Source: Desmodus rotundus
Taxonomy: Eukaryota > Chordata > Mammalia > Chiroptera > Phyllostomidae
Length of the DNA: 64,000 nt
Direction of reading: 5' to 3'
NCBI RefSeq assembly: GCF_022682495.2
Contig: NC_071389.1
Span: 14,499,199 to 14,563,198 of the forward strand
The position numbers and the translations under genes were made by a program. The notes below the pieces were generated by a model. The model did not search any database. It saw only the letters and a program-made list of their open reading frames with translations, and was not told where the DNA came from. Position 1 is the first letter of the stretch. Every line of letters starts with the position of its first letter. Below are positions 1 to 10,600 of this stretch, piece by piece.

Positions 1-398
1 GGAGAGAAAGTCCCTTCCCTATAGGAATTCTGAGGATGTGATGCCCATTACCCCCTCCCTCCCCTCTCCCAGCGACCCTGAGCATCGTTCCTGTAAGAGC
101 CTGGTAATCCAGCAGCCCAGTAGCTGGACATACCACCGCTGCCCAGAAGCTGCCTGAGGACCGGCAGACGTTGAAAACGTGACCTGGCATCGGAGGTCAG
201 TGTGGGAGGCAGCTGGGGAATCACCTGAAGAGGAAGTTCTGCCTTGTTTTCTGGAAAGAACCTACCACACATACACCCAAGGGGTCAGATGCCCCAACCT
301 GTCCACAACCTGTGACATGCATGTAATGTGAATTGGCAAGGATATTTGGTTATAAGTATAGAAAGTCCTGGGTGATGGCTTAAAACTAGGATGCAGGG
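1..398. other. Gene-less stretch, nothing recognised
   Basis: No exon, RNA gene or clear repeat is visible up to the SINE that begins at 399. Its last 17 bases (382-398) are the left target-site duplication of that SINE. The stretch lies downstream of the IFNLR1 3' end; IL22RA1 is expected further out on this side in other mammals, but none of its exons is seen. Confidence 0.5.
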
Positions 399-622
399 CC
401 CTGGCTGGTGTGGCTCAGTGGGTTGAGCACTGGCCTGGGAAACAAAGGGTCGCTGGTTTGATTCCCAGTCAGGGCACATGCCTGGGTTACGGGCCAGGTT
501 GCAGTAGGGGGTGTGCGAGAGGCAACCACACATTGATGTTACTCTCCCTCTATTTCTCACTCCATTCCTTTCTGTCTAAAAACAAATAAATAAAAAGTCT
601 TAAAAATTAAAAAAAAAAACCC
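399..622 (+). mobile_element. VES SINE (bat tRNA-derived)
   Basis: A tRNA-related head with an A-box-like segment and B-box-like 'ggtttgattcc' is followed by the VES body, a pyrimidine-rich stretch and an A-rich tail ending near 620. Near-identical direct repeats flank it (382-398 'aaaactaggatgcaggg' and 623-640 with one extra C), a clean target-site duplication from L1-type retroposition. This is the best-delimited copy in the window and the main evidence for a bat source. Confidence 0.93.
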
Positions 623-640
623 AAAACCTAGGATGCAGGG

Positions 641-1517
641 AAGCTGAGGACAGGGCTTCCACTGGGATGGATCAGAACCAGGGTCTGATCTCAGCAGCTG
701 GTGTGGCAGCTGCATTTTTGTCGCTCCCGCACACTGGGTTCTCCTGTGTCTCGGAGTGGAGGATAGGGCATCAGTAGGAGGCTTCTGAGTTCCAGGAAAA
801 GGGACTTGGATCAGCTCAGCTTGGGTCTAGCACCGAAGTAAAAGGCGACAATCTGCAAGAACAGTGCTGGGCATTTACCAGGTGGCCTGGCAATCACAGG
901 AAGCTGGGAGGCCTTCATTAGCACTTTACTGGAGTGAGTTTGGCTTTGCGAGGCCAGCCACCAAGGATGTTCTGTATCCTTCCACGTACCGGAGCTACCA
1001 TGGGGTGAGCTGCCAGGGTGGTGGACACAGCTCCAGCCTCACTGTAGCAGGTGATGTGGGTGTCCTACCCCCATGGCATTCACCTTTCTCGTGGGCTCAC
1101 CCCGATGGATTCCAACTGCAAGTACCTACAGCTCCATGGCAGGGAGCAGCCCTCTCAGGACTGACAGGAGTTGCTAGATAAATTCCCCAGCTCCTGCCCT
1201 CGGCAGAACAAATCCAGGGGGCCCAACACTGAACTCCCAATGCCCCTCAGGGGGAGAGGGCCCCTGGTGCCCCTGGCAGTGACCTGTTTGATGGTGTACC
1301 TGGACTGGCTGCCCTCCCTCTGTCTTGCTTCCCACGCCTTTGTTGGTGCTTCCTAGAATGGCTGCTGAGCTTTGCACTCAGAAACCCCGGTCTCTGGGTC
1401 AGCTGCTGGGACCCAGCCTCTGTGGTTAAACAGCTAGGTGAGTGGCGAGGATACTTTGAGAAATAAGAGCACACACTTTTCCATTCAATTCTGCCTTTTT
1501 CTCTAAAAATAGAGCTC
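641..1517. other. Gene-less stretch downstream of IFNLR1
   Basis: The open frames here are short, overlap on opposite strands and show no domain-like composition. No transposon terminus was recognised. It ends at a minus-strand AATAAA, a candidate IFNLR1 polyadenylation signal. Confidence 0.4.
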
Positions 1518-1523
1518 TTTATT
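1518..1523 (-). promoter_or_regulatory. IFNLR1: Candidate distal polyadenylation signal of IFNLR1
   Basis: AATAAA reads on the minus strand (tttatt on plus) about 2.4 kb past the IFNLR1 stop. The human transcript is known to have a long 3' UTR, so this distance is plausible. ATTAAA variants near 2140 and 2250 on the same strand would give a shorter UTR. The choice among them is inference. Confidence 0.35.
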
Positions 1524-1632
1524 TAAAAGTTCAGAGTTTTAAAATGAGCTTTAAGAAATTATTTAAATATGATATAAACATAGAAAATTAGAAATAAATG
1601 CAAAAATCTAAGAATAATATATAATCTCAGTA

Positions 1633-2008
1633 CAGCTGACCCTTGAACGACACGGGTTTGAACTGCACGGGTCCATTTAGACACAGATTTTTCCCAATAA
1701 ATACACAATCCCTGGGTTTGCTTGAATCCTCTGTATCCCTGCATTTTGCATCCACAGATTCAAGCAAACATGATTGAAAACAGTATCTTTGATCCTTGGT
1801 TGGGAATTTGCGGATGTGGCGGACAGACTTGAGCATGCGTGGATTTTGGTATCTGCGGACATGGGGCTGGGGGCGGGGGGCGTTCCTGGAACCAATCCCC
1901 TGCAGATACTGAGGTATGACTAAAGTTTCTGGGGGATTCAAAAAGTTATATGTGAATGTTCGACTGTGTGGTGGGGTCAGCGCCCCTAATCCCTTCAAGA
2001 GTCACCTG
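1633..2008. mobile_element. Nested Tigger-type (TcMar) DNA transposon remnant
   Basis: Imperfect terminal inverted repeats are visible: 'cagctgacccttgaa' at 1633 and the complement of 'ttcaagagtcacctg' ending at 2008 (13 of 15 match). The outer arms resemble Tigger2. The middle (about 1710-1925, with 'gattcaagcaaacatgattg' and 'gaaccaatcccctgcagat') looks like a MER2-type element, so one Tigger relative appears inserted in another. Subfamily names are from memory. Confidence 0.7.
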
Positions 2009-3229
2009 TGCTCTGAAAAATTATAATGTTGCTGCAACCAAAGGCATCAGGTATTCTTGACCGGCCGCCCCTCAAGCGTGGCCCTGGAGATCTCTGTGTA
2101 CATCAAAGGGTGAGTTATTATAATGCTTCCCACAGTTTTTTAATGATGTAATCACTATAAAGGACCTGGGATTTAAAATTACTAAAAAGCTCAGCTTATC
2201 TATGAAATTAAACATTGAAAAAAAGCTTAAAAAAAAGACCCCAACATTTAATAATAAAGATAATGTGACTCCTTTACCAGAGTGATAACTGCTTTCAGTT
2301 TTTTGAAATCACCTTCATGAAGCAGCTCATCTGGGTTCCAGAGAGCACTTCAGCCTTAGTCTGGCATTTTCCCGGGAAGAGGCGCTGAGCCACAGCCGTG
2401 TCCAGCAAAGAGGCTTCAGTGTGTTCTTCCTCCTCTGTGCTCAGCGATGCGGACAAGCCTTCACCCCTGTGCAAGCATACACATGTGTGCATGCGTGCAC
2501 GTATGTGTGTGAGTCCCAGCACTGAAGGCCTCCTGCCAGCTTCGTGCCCCTGGGAAGTCCTGGCTGTGACCTCAGCACTTTGCTGACATGGCCAAGGGTA
2601 CGGCGGACGGACCAGCTGGCCAGAGACCAAAGAGCTCACCCTTAAGGAGATACATGGCAAGTCAACCTTTCAGCTGCTTCTGACAAAATCTTGGTCCCTA
2701 TGGATGAAAACTCAGCCGTGCTCGTCCACACACTGGTGGAGGTAGGTTAACGAAGTGAGCACCCATCACTACCCCCCGGTAACGGCCTGTTTCTAGAAGA
2801 CACTGGTTTCTCATAACTGGCAGGGAAGATGGGACTTTTTTATAACCGCCATGGTCAGCCAGAGGGTCAAAGCGCTGTCTGCAGCAGGGTCACAGCCAGG
2901 GGTCCCGCCCCTGCCAGGCTGCTACCCCACCCCCAATGAACCAGAACCCCCTGGAAGACGCCCAGTTTGGTTTTTTACTGGGCAAAGGGAGACGGACCAA
3001 GAGCCCCCTGGGCTGGGTTTCCTGACCAGGAGGTGGAGACAGCGAAGGTGGAAGACAGGAGGTAGACAAGGTGGAAGACAGGAGGTAGAGGAGAGGTGAG
3101 ACAAGCTGAGAGGTGAGTGCTCCCAGGCACTCTGAGTTCAAGGCCAAAGTGGGAGACAGTCCGGCAGTATCCCCATAGCCCGGGCAGATGGAGAACCTGC
3201 CAGCCACCAGGAAGAGAGTGCCAGTGATG

Positions 3230-3360
3230 TGCAGGCCCTCCCCACACTCCAGGTGGGAAATGCAGGTGAGGAAACCCCGGCGCAGAGAAGGAAGGCGCTT
3301 ACCCAGGTCACATGACCAGGCAATGGCAGAGCTGGGATTTGGGCCCAGGTTGGCTTGATA
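3230..3360 (+). repeat. MIR SINE fragment in the probable 3' UTR
   Basis: The order 'gaggaaaccccggcgcagag', then 'cttacccaggtcacatgacc', then 'gcagagctgggatttgggcc' follows the MIR consensus. It is old and diverged. Confidence 0.6.
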
Positions 3361-3926
3361 GCAAACCTGTGCATTTCATGGTGGAGACTTGGATGTGGCT
3401 GACGGCCGCCCTTCCCTTCCCCTCCAACGCCCTCTGTCAACTAGGTTCTTCCTCACTGCGGCCCTCACTAGGGGTCTCGTGAATCAGGAGCCCAAGACTT
3501 GGAGGGAGGGTGCTGGAGAAAGGCAGGAGGCTCTGACACAGCTGTACCTCCAAACGTCCACCCCTCAACCCAGATGGCCCTTGTGGTGTCAGCCCTTGAT
3601 GTCCACTGTGACCTGACCACACCTGTGTCCAGGGATGATTTTGCCACCTGACCTTTCACCCCAGGTACAGTGGGGGTGATCTGAGCTCAGCCCATTCTCT
3701 TCTCTAGTCCTTTTGGAGCTCTGCCCATAGCTGGTGGGTCCTAGGGTGAGGTGGCTCCTTACCGCTCAACCAGACAGACAAATGGCCTCTCAATGGGGTT
3801 TAGGAAGTGCTGCGAGAACATTCAGACACCCCAGGAATGATGCTCCTAGGCTTTCAAGTCTCAGTGGCATCTTGGGTCCTTGGGAAGCTCAGTAGCACCA
3901 GATTCGGCAGGGAGCTGGGGGACAGC

Positions 3927-4670
3927 TCACCTGGCCATGTAATGCCCCAGTGTCCCACTCCTGGTTTCAGTCCTCTGGAGGCTATGGGTCCCCCAGCTGC
4001 CAGCACTGCTGTCATCAAGTTCCGATTCACTCCCGCTCTCTTCCTCCTCCTCCTCCTCCTCCCCATCCTCGGCACTGCTGTCCCAGCCGAAGGTCAGCGT
4101 CTGAAAAGAAACTAGAGGCTCCCCCGGGGCCAGTTTCAGCCTTGGTGACGAGGAGCCCCAGCCGGCCCAGGGGGAGAGGTCATCTCTCTGGAGCTCTTCC
4201 AGGGAACCCAAGTCCTTGGAGAATTTGGGGATCAGGAGAGGGTCCTGACACCTGTCCTCACCCAGCCCATGGCCCGGCCCCTTCTTGACTAAATAGCCAG
4301 AGGACCCAGCCTCGTCCGAGGGGGAGGAGCCAACAGGGCTGGCCCAGCTTCTGTCTGAAGAATCCCAGGCAGGACAGCCTTCGACCTGGACCCCTTCCTC
4401 AGGGTGCCCTGGGGTCTGGTGCTCCAGGTCCAGGAAATGAGGGGGTATAATGTAGGGCTGGAAGCTGACATTGTCGTCTGTGTCCTCATCGTCCTCATCC
4501 ACGGCACCGTCCTTCTCTGATCCTGCCTGGACAGTGGCTGGGGCCCTGACCCTAGAGGCCAGTCTGACCCTTCTGGTCAGTTCCTTTTGGAGGCAGAGGG
4601 TCAAGCCATCCAGGGGCTCGGGGCCACAGGGCTGAAAGGTTGCCACGGGGTGTCTGTGTCCAGAAAAGTC
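3927..4670 (-). CDS. IFNLR1: IFNLR1 coding exon 7 (cytoplasmic tail and stop)
   Basis: The acceptor is ccccatcag before GAC TTT TCT. It encodes residues 266-512, ending GHYMAR-TGA. Y338, Y391 and Y509 match the three human cytoplasmic tyrosines by position. Eight consecutive glutamates come from a trinucleotide run at 4045-4068. Compared with human (from memory), roughly ten residues between the Y338 region and 'AWDSSDRSWAS' are missing. The frame stays open upstream into intron 6, but the acceptor and homology fix the exon start. Confidence 0.97.
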   Translation of the reverse strand, partial: DFSGHRHPVATFQPCGPEPLDGLTLCLQKELTRRVRLASRVRAPATVQAGSEKDGAVDEDDEDTDDNVSFQPYIIPPHFLDLEHQTPGHPEEGVQVEGCPAWDSSDRSWASPVGSSPSDEAGSSGYLVKKGPGHGLGEDRCQDPLLIPKFSKDLGSLEELQRDDLSPWAGWGSSSPRLKLAPGEPLVSFQTLTFGWDSSAEDGEEEEEEEESGSESELDDSSAGSWGTHSLQRTETRSGTLGHYMAR

Positions 4671-7600
4671 CTGATGGGGGCAGAGGAGACAAGAACAGAA
4701 AGTCCAGGCTTTCCTGAGGCATGGCTGTTCTAACTGGGTCCCCTGGAAACAGTCCCTGCGACGAGGATGCGAATGTAAATGGTTTCTTTGGGAAGCGATC
4801 CCAGGAAAGGCTGACAAGGGAGTGGGCACATCAGACAGGGGTGGGGAGCTGCCTCGAACACGGGTGTCATCTGGCAAGTTACTTCTAAGGCAGCCGGACT
4901 CGACCCTGCTGGGGACTCAGAGCCACATCTCAGAGTGCCACCAGCTGGGCGGTGGGAGGGGTGAAGGCAGTGCCGCTTCCCTGGTACTCGAAGCCTGCCA
5001 TGTGCACGCACAGAGCGGACACCAGAGGCCAGAGACAGCCCCCAGGCTGCAGGTGCTGGCTGCTGGAGGGAACTTTACAAATATTCCCCACCATGTGGCG
5101 GGGACACTCGGAATCCAACCTCAAAGCCCCCACCCAGGCCGGGTACCCCCCCGAGCCTCACCTATGGCAAGTCTGGCCCCCTGACCTCTCCAGGCTTCCC
5201 CTGCCCTGGCTGGCCTCCACATTCTAAGGCAGCGAGCCAGCAGCTGAGTGCGGACACTCCAGGGTCGACCTGGGCAAGACTCACCCTGGGTCAGATTGTG
5301 AACTGGGTGTGGGGCCCTTCTAAGATTTCCCCTTTTGGTATCACTCTCTCCCCTCCCCTTCTGAGCATCTCTCCTGGGTCCCAAGGCTGGGGGGTGTGCT
5401 CTGGGCATCAGACACATCTTAGCAGAGATGAAGAAATTTAGACACAAAGAAAGGAGATGTTTCTCAGTTGGGGCCATCTTGACATTCTATCTGAACTACC
5501 TCTGAGTCTCGCCAGCCTCCTTCCTCGCCCACATCCCTCCCCTCAGAGGCTCAGCCCTGATTCGCCATACCAGAGCCTGCGGCATCTCTGCCCTCAGGAA
5601 CCAGGGACTCCCTGCGAAGCTCTTCCAGATCACACACCCCACGGGGATAACCAACAGTAGTGGCGGCAGCACCAGGAACGCCCAGCTGAGTCCTAAGGAA
5701 AAACCACCATCATTACAGAAACAGCAACGGTGGCTCCTGTACCAACCGCACGTGTCCTGAGGGCCTCAGGGGCATACGTCATCCTCACTCATCCTCATGA
5801 CAATAAACCCATGCTACAGACTGTGGAAACCAAGTTTCAGAGAGGTTATGTAAGCTGCTCAAAGACACACAGTGAGTGTGCTGGAGCCGGGATTTTAATG
5901 GAGGCGAGTCAGTCTCTAGACTCATACTCTTAACCCCCATATTACGAAGATCTGACGCTCAGGGGGAAAATCCTTGATTCCGTCCCACTTTGCACCCACC
6001 TGGGGTCTCCAGGGAGAAGCAGGTGGGCTTGGAGAACTGGCTGTATTTAGGGTCCCCGAAAGTGTAGATGGTTCTGGCGCTGACGCAGTGGTTCCCAGTG
6101 GTAGCTGGCTGGAGGGGGATCTGGACTTCCTGGCCATGGCGAGTGGCTGGAAGTCGGGTCTGTTTGGAGGAAGAGGCAGAGGTGAGCAGAGCTGCTGCGG
6201 GAACCAGCTTCCATGGGCAGGTGGGGCGGCCCGGCAGGCAGAATAAGGCTGTGATCCTGCATTAAAGTTCAAGTGTTAGGGAAGCACTTCCCAGCACTAT
6301 CTGGTCTCTTTGCTGCTGAGTGTCAAGGTACAGATGGTCTGGGGTCAAAAGCACCCCTGCCATTCAAGGTCACTCCCTGTCCCTGTCCAGGGCCTGCTGG
6401 CCTTCACTCTGAGGGGCATATTCCTCAGGCTTCCTACCCTAAGGGCCTCCCAAGTTATTTTGGGGGGCATCATTCAGCCATTGCAGACCCTGTCCAATAC
6501 AATAGATGCCTGTCCAGTATAGTAGCCACTGGCCACATGTGGCTTCCGAGCACCTGAAGTGTGGTCAGTCCAAACTGGGATGGGCTCTGAGCATAAAATA
6601 CCTACCGGCTTCCAAAGGCTAAGTGAAACAGAATGTAAATTATCTCAATAATTTTTATGTTAATTACATGTTGCAATGATATATTCTATTGGATGAAATA
6701 TATTATGAAAATTAAATTCACTTGTTTCCTTTTACTTCATTTAACGAGGAACACTTAAAACCATATATGTTTTTACATTATATTTCTCACATTATATTTC
6801 TGTTGGACAGCGGTGTTCTAGACTCTGGGGAAGGCCCGTGAAGGCCCGGACCACATCAGATGAAGAGGAACACCCTAGGAATCGGGGGACGCAGGGGGTC
6901 ACGGGCATGGATGTTCAGGGAAAGAAAAATTTGGTAAGGATGGAGTCAGCCAACTACACAGCCTGTGGGCAAACCTGACCGCCAGCTTCTTTGTAACCAG
7001 TTTTACTGGGTAACAGCTAAGCCTGTTCATGTATCTATTGTCTCTGGTTCCTTTTGAGTTACAGGTGCAGAGATGACGAGTGGCTGTGACAGACCATATG
7101 GTCTGCAAAGCCACAAATATTTACTCTCTGGCACTTTACAGAAAACGTTTGCCAACCCTACCATAAATAAATACGCGCAGACAAACGCACACACACCCAC
7201 AGGAAACAAGTCTGAAATTGGATAGACACCGAAGAGCTATTTGTGGTCAGCTCTGGTACTTTTGGTTTCCCCGTAGGGCTTATGTGTGGTTTCTGATTTT
7301 TCTACAGTGACTCTGGTGGCTTGGTAAGCAGGGCCCCTGTAGCTCATCCAATTTCAACGAGATTTTATTGTTAAAAAAAAAGGTTTTATAATTAAAAAAA
7401 ATGTTAGGTAGAAGACTGCTGTGCTGTTACCACCTGTAAGATACAGAGACAGGGTGCCCTGACCTTGGCCTCTTAGGTGGAGAAGAACAGGGGTGGGCCA
7501 CGGGCCATTTGCACTATGCGGAGTCAGGGGTACGCCCAGAGTGAGGGGTATATGGGGAAGGCTTCCTGGAGGAGGTGTGCAGGGAGCAGGCTGGCAGGGT

Positions 7601-10600
7601 GAGGAGCTCAGGGGTTTGGTGGGGCAGTGAGGGGAGGGGGTACAGTTAGAGGGCAGGAAAGGAGATTCCCACCTTGTTCCCAGTCGCCTCCTTCCAGAAA
7701 TCCACCTCATACATCAGATTCAATGAGGGCATGCAGTGGGGCAGCTCGTACGTGGCGTTGACCTTCAGGATCTTCTCTGTCAGAGCGACTACCAGGATGG
7801 GCGGGGCCGGCTCCACTGGCAGAAACAGAGCAGGATTTGTCAGTGCCCTTTGGGGACCGCAACCCCTGCCTTCAGGCAAGCCTGCACCCGGCCCCAGGGG
7901 GCTCTCCTGGAAAGGGAAACTGGGCACTGGTGTCCGTCCAACACCTGCTGTGCATCAGAAGCCTCCCAGCCCTTTTATTTAATCCCTGCAGTGTCCCTGG
8001 GAGGAGATGTCACTGTTCCCATTTTAAAGAAGGACAAACTGAGGCTCAGAGAGGTGAAAGGACCCGGCCAAGCTCACAGTCAACCTGCCTTTATTCACGC
8101 TGTCCCTCCCACCTTCGTGCCCTTCACATGTCGCTGGTCCGCCAGAGGCCTGCCCTCCTGTGTCAGTTTCCTGTGTCTGCGGCAACACATGACCACAAAC
8201 TCAGTGGCTTAAAACAGCGCATGTGTCATTTCCCAGAGCTACAGGTCGGCGTCCAGGGGACAGCGACTCCATAGTAAGCTCTGGGCAGGGAGCTGAGGGT
8301 AATGGGGAGGTGAGGCCTCTGTGCATCCTGACCTGCAGGAGCCGAAAGAAATTACCGGGAAATGAAACATGCAAACTACCAAAACCCAAGACAGAAAGTG
8401 ACCAGGGCCCCAGTGGAGGGCAGAAAAAGGCAGGAGGGGTCACTCAGGCTTGAGGTGTGCTGCGAAAGAATCAGAAGAGCCTCGGGGAGGAGAAGGCAAA
8501 AAGGACTTTGTTTAAAAAGTAACCTTCCCTCTGCCTCTTTCTCTCCATTCCTGTCTCTTATTCCTATCTATCCAACCAGTCCAGGGGTCCCTCCGTCATT
8601 CTTCTCTAGCCAGAGAGCCTTTCTTCCTGTCTTCTCATCCTTCCTTTCCAACTGACATTCCAGACTTCCTTTCCATCCTTTCTAGCTAGTCCTCTATCCA
8701 TTCTTCTTTCCTTTCTTTCTGGTACTTCCTTCTGTCACTTGTTTGTTCATTCCGCCTTTGCCTCCCCTTCCTTCCAGCCCATTGCAGGCAGCCAGCCTTG
8801 CTTCCACACTCTCCGACCACCAGTCCACCCATCTGCCTTTCCTTCCTGTCCTCCATCTCTCCATCCAAACTTGCTTCCCCCCTAGTAAGCATTTGTCCTT
8901 CCGCCCAGCCTCCTTCCTTCCACTCATCCATCGTGTCCTCCTCCAGCCTCTCCCTGCTTCCTTTCTTCTTACCCGTTCATCCCTTTCTTCCTTTTATCCT
9001 TCCACACACCCAGCATCCTCCCATCCGAGTCATCCCTTCTCCCTTCTCTGCTACCTTTCGTTCAATCCCATGCTCCCTTCCCTTCAATCTCTATCTCAGC
9101 TCCATGCGGCGGTTGTCTGAGTATTTACCCTCCTGTCCCTACCACCCTACCTCACTCCTGATCTGGTCCAGCACCTTGTCCAAGCTCAGAAAGATCCAGA
9201 GTCATATCCCATCTCCATCACTTCCTAGCTGTGTTTCCTGGCAAGTCACTTAACTTCTGTGAGTCTTGCTTTATTTATTTTGTAAAAATTGGGTTGATGA
9301 AAATGAACCTCACAGGTCTGTTGTGAGGATGAGAAATAAAATATATTGGGAGGAGAGTATGCTCCTGACTCAGTGTGAACACCGGAAACTTCCGAATGCT
9401 CAAAGCATGGGGAATGTTTTCCTCTCTATTTTTAACTTCTATCCACCTAAATTTCTACAGTGTACAGAAATTACTTTTGCAACCAGAATTTTAAAAAGTT
9501 GTTTTACGAAGAGAGAGGTTGAACATAAAAACATAGAAATAAGTCTATAAAGTGCCTGTCTAGTTCATAGCCAAGGTTGTGTTCAGTAGAAGATAATGAC
9601 TGTTGTGGTAGGAGGTACAAGCTGAACTGCCGGCACTGGTGTCCCGCCCCTACCTGCCCGTCATGGGGTCAGGCTGCGTAGACAGGGGCCGGGACCCAGG
9701 GCATCTGCCCCACAGCGCTGCTCTCTGCTTTGGGGACCTGAGAGACAGATGGCTGCACAGCAGTGCCACTCAGCCAAGTTCTGGGACAGAGAGCCTCCCA
9801 CTCAGTCCCTTACTCACAGACCTACCTTCAAAAAGGTACTCCAGGTACTCGGACTCCACCCAGGCAGACTTGGCGCTGGGGGAAACCACCCGTACACGTC
9901 CCTTGAACTTGTTGAATAGGTCCTGTTTCTCCAGGCACATCAGAGAGCATGTCAGCTCTTTGGTTCCTGCACACTTTTCTACTTTTCGCCACCGTCTGGG
10001 GGTTGTTGCGAAGCTGAGGGAGGAAACAGAACAGCTTGGGCCATGGACTCCGCCTCCTGGGGCAAGGGAATTTAGAGAACATGCGATCATGCATCCCTCC
10101 ATTCTGCCTAATCCAGCCGTTCACCTGCCCATCTGTCCTCCACCCGTCCATCCATCTGTCCAAGCAGCCAGCCTCTGGTTGAGACAGAGTGAGAACATTC
10201 CAGTTAGGATTCAGGCTCAGGAGAGACATACGTGGGTGGGAACTGTGGCTCTGCTGCTCACCAGCTCTGGGACACTATGCAGGTGACCGCTCCCGAGCCT
10301 CAGTCTCCCCACCTGTCAAGCCTCCCTCAAAGGGCCGCTGTGGTGGCTGCTATTGCTAGACTGGTAACAATTTTCCATGAGTTTATTGATTGAGGCATTT
10401 ATGGACTGGCCACCTGCCATGTGCCAGCCACCGTGCTGGGTGCTGTATGGATGTCAGAGGGTGACAGGTAGGTCCATGACACCAACCTCCTGAGGACACT
10501 GAGGTCCACAGAAGGGACCTGAGCTCTGGGCATTATTCTTGGGGAATCAGCAACGCACGATAGACCAGGTCCTTGGGAACTTACACTATGGCGGGAGGGG

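Larger units (their letters stand above)
1524..3926 (-). other. IFNLR1: Probable IFNLR1 3' UTR
   Basis: This minus-strand sequence follows the IFNLR1 stop without a recognisable gene. It carries a MIR-like fragment (about 3230-3360), unique sequence, an A/T-rich stretch at 2100-2300 and a Tigger-type DNA transposon (1633-2008). The true 3' end cannot be fixed from sequence alone. Confidence 0.45.

Noticed and set aside
399..480. tRNA gene
   Set aside because: The B-box-like motif belongs to the head of a VES SINE with tail and target duplication; no cloverleaf with a proper acceptor stem is seen. The same holds for the other VES copies.
4671..4877. Extension of IFNLR1 exon 7 upstream to the ATG at 4877
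   Set aside because: The extra codons have no similarity to IFNLR1, and a good acceptor (ccccatcag) at 4671 joins exon 6 in phase 0. The open frame there is chance.
8686..9253. Ser/Pro-rich and Lys/Arg-rich ORFs in IFNLR1 intron 3
   Set aside because: They are products of the pyrimidine tract and overlap on both strands.
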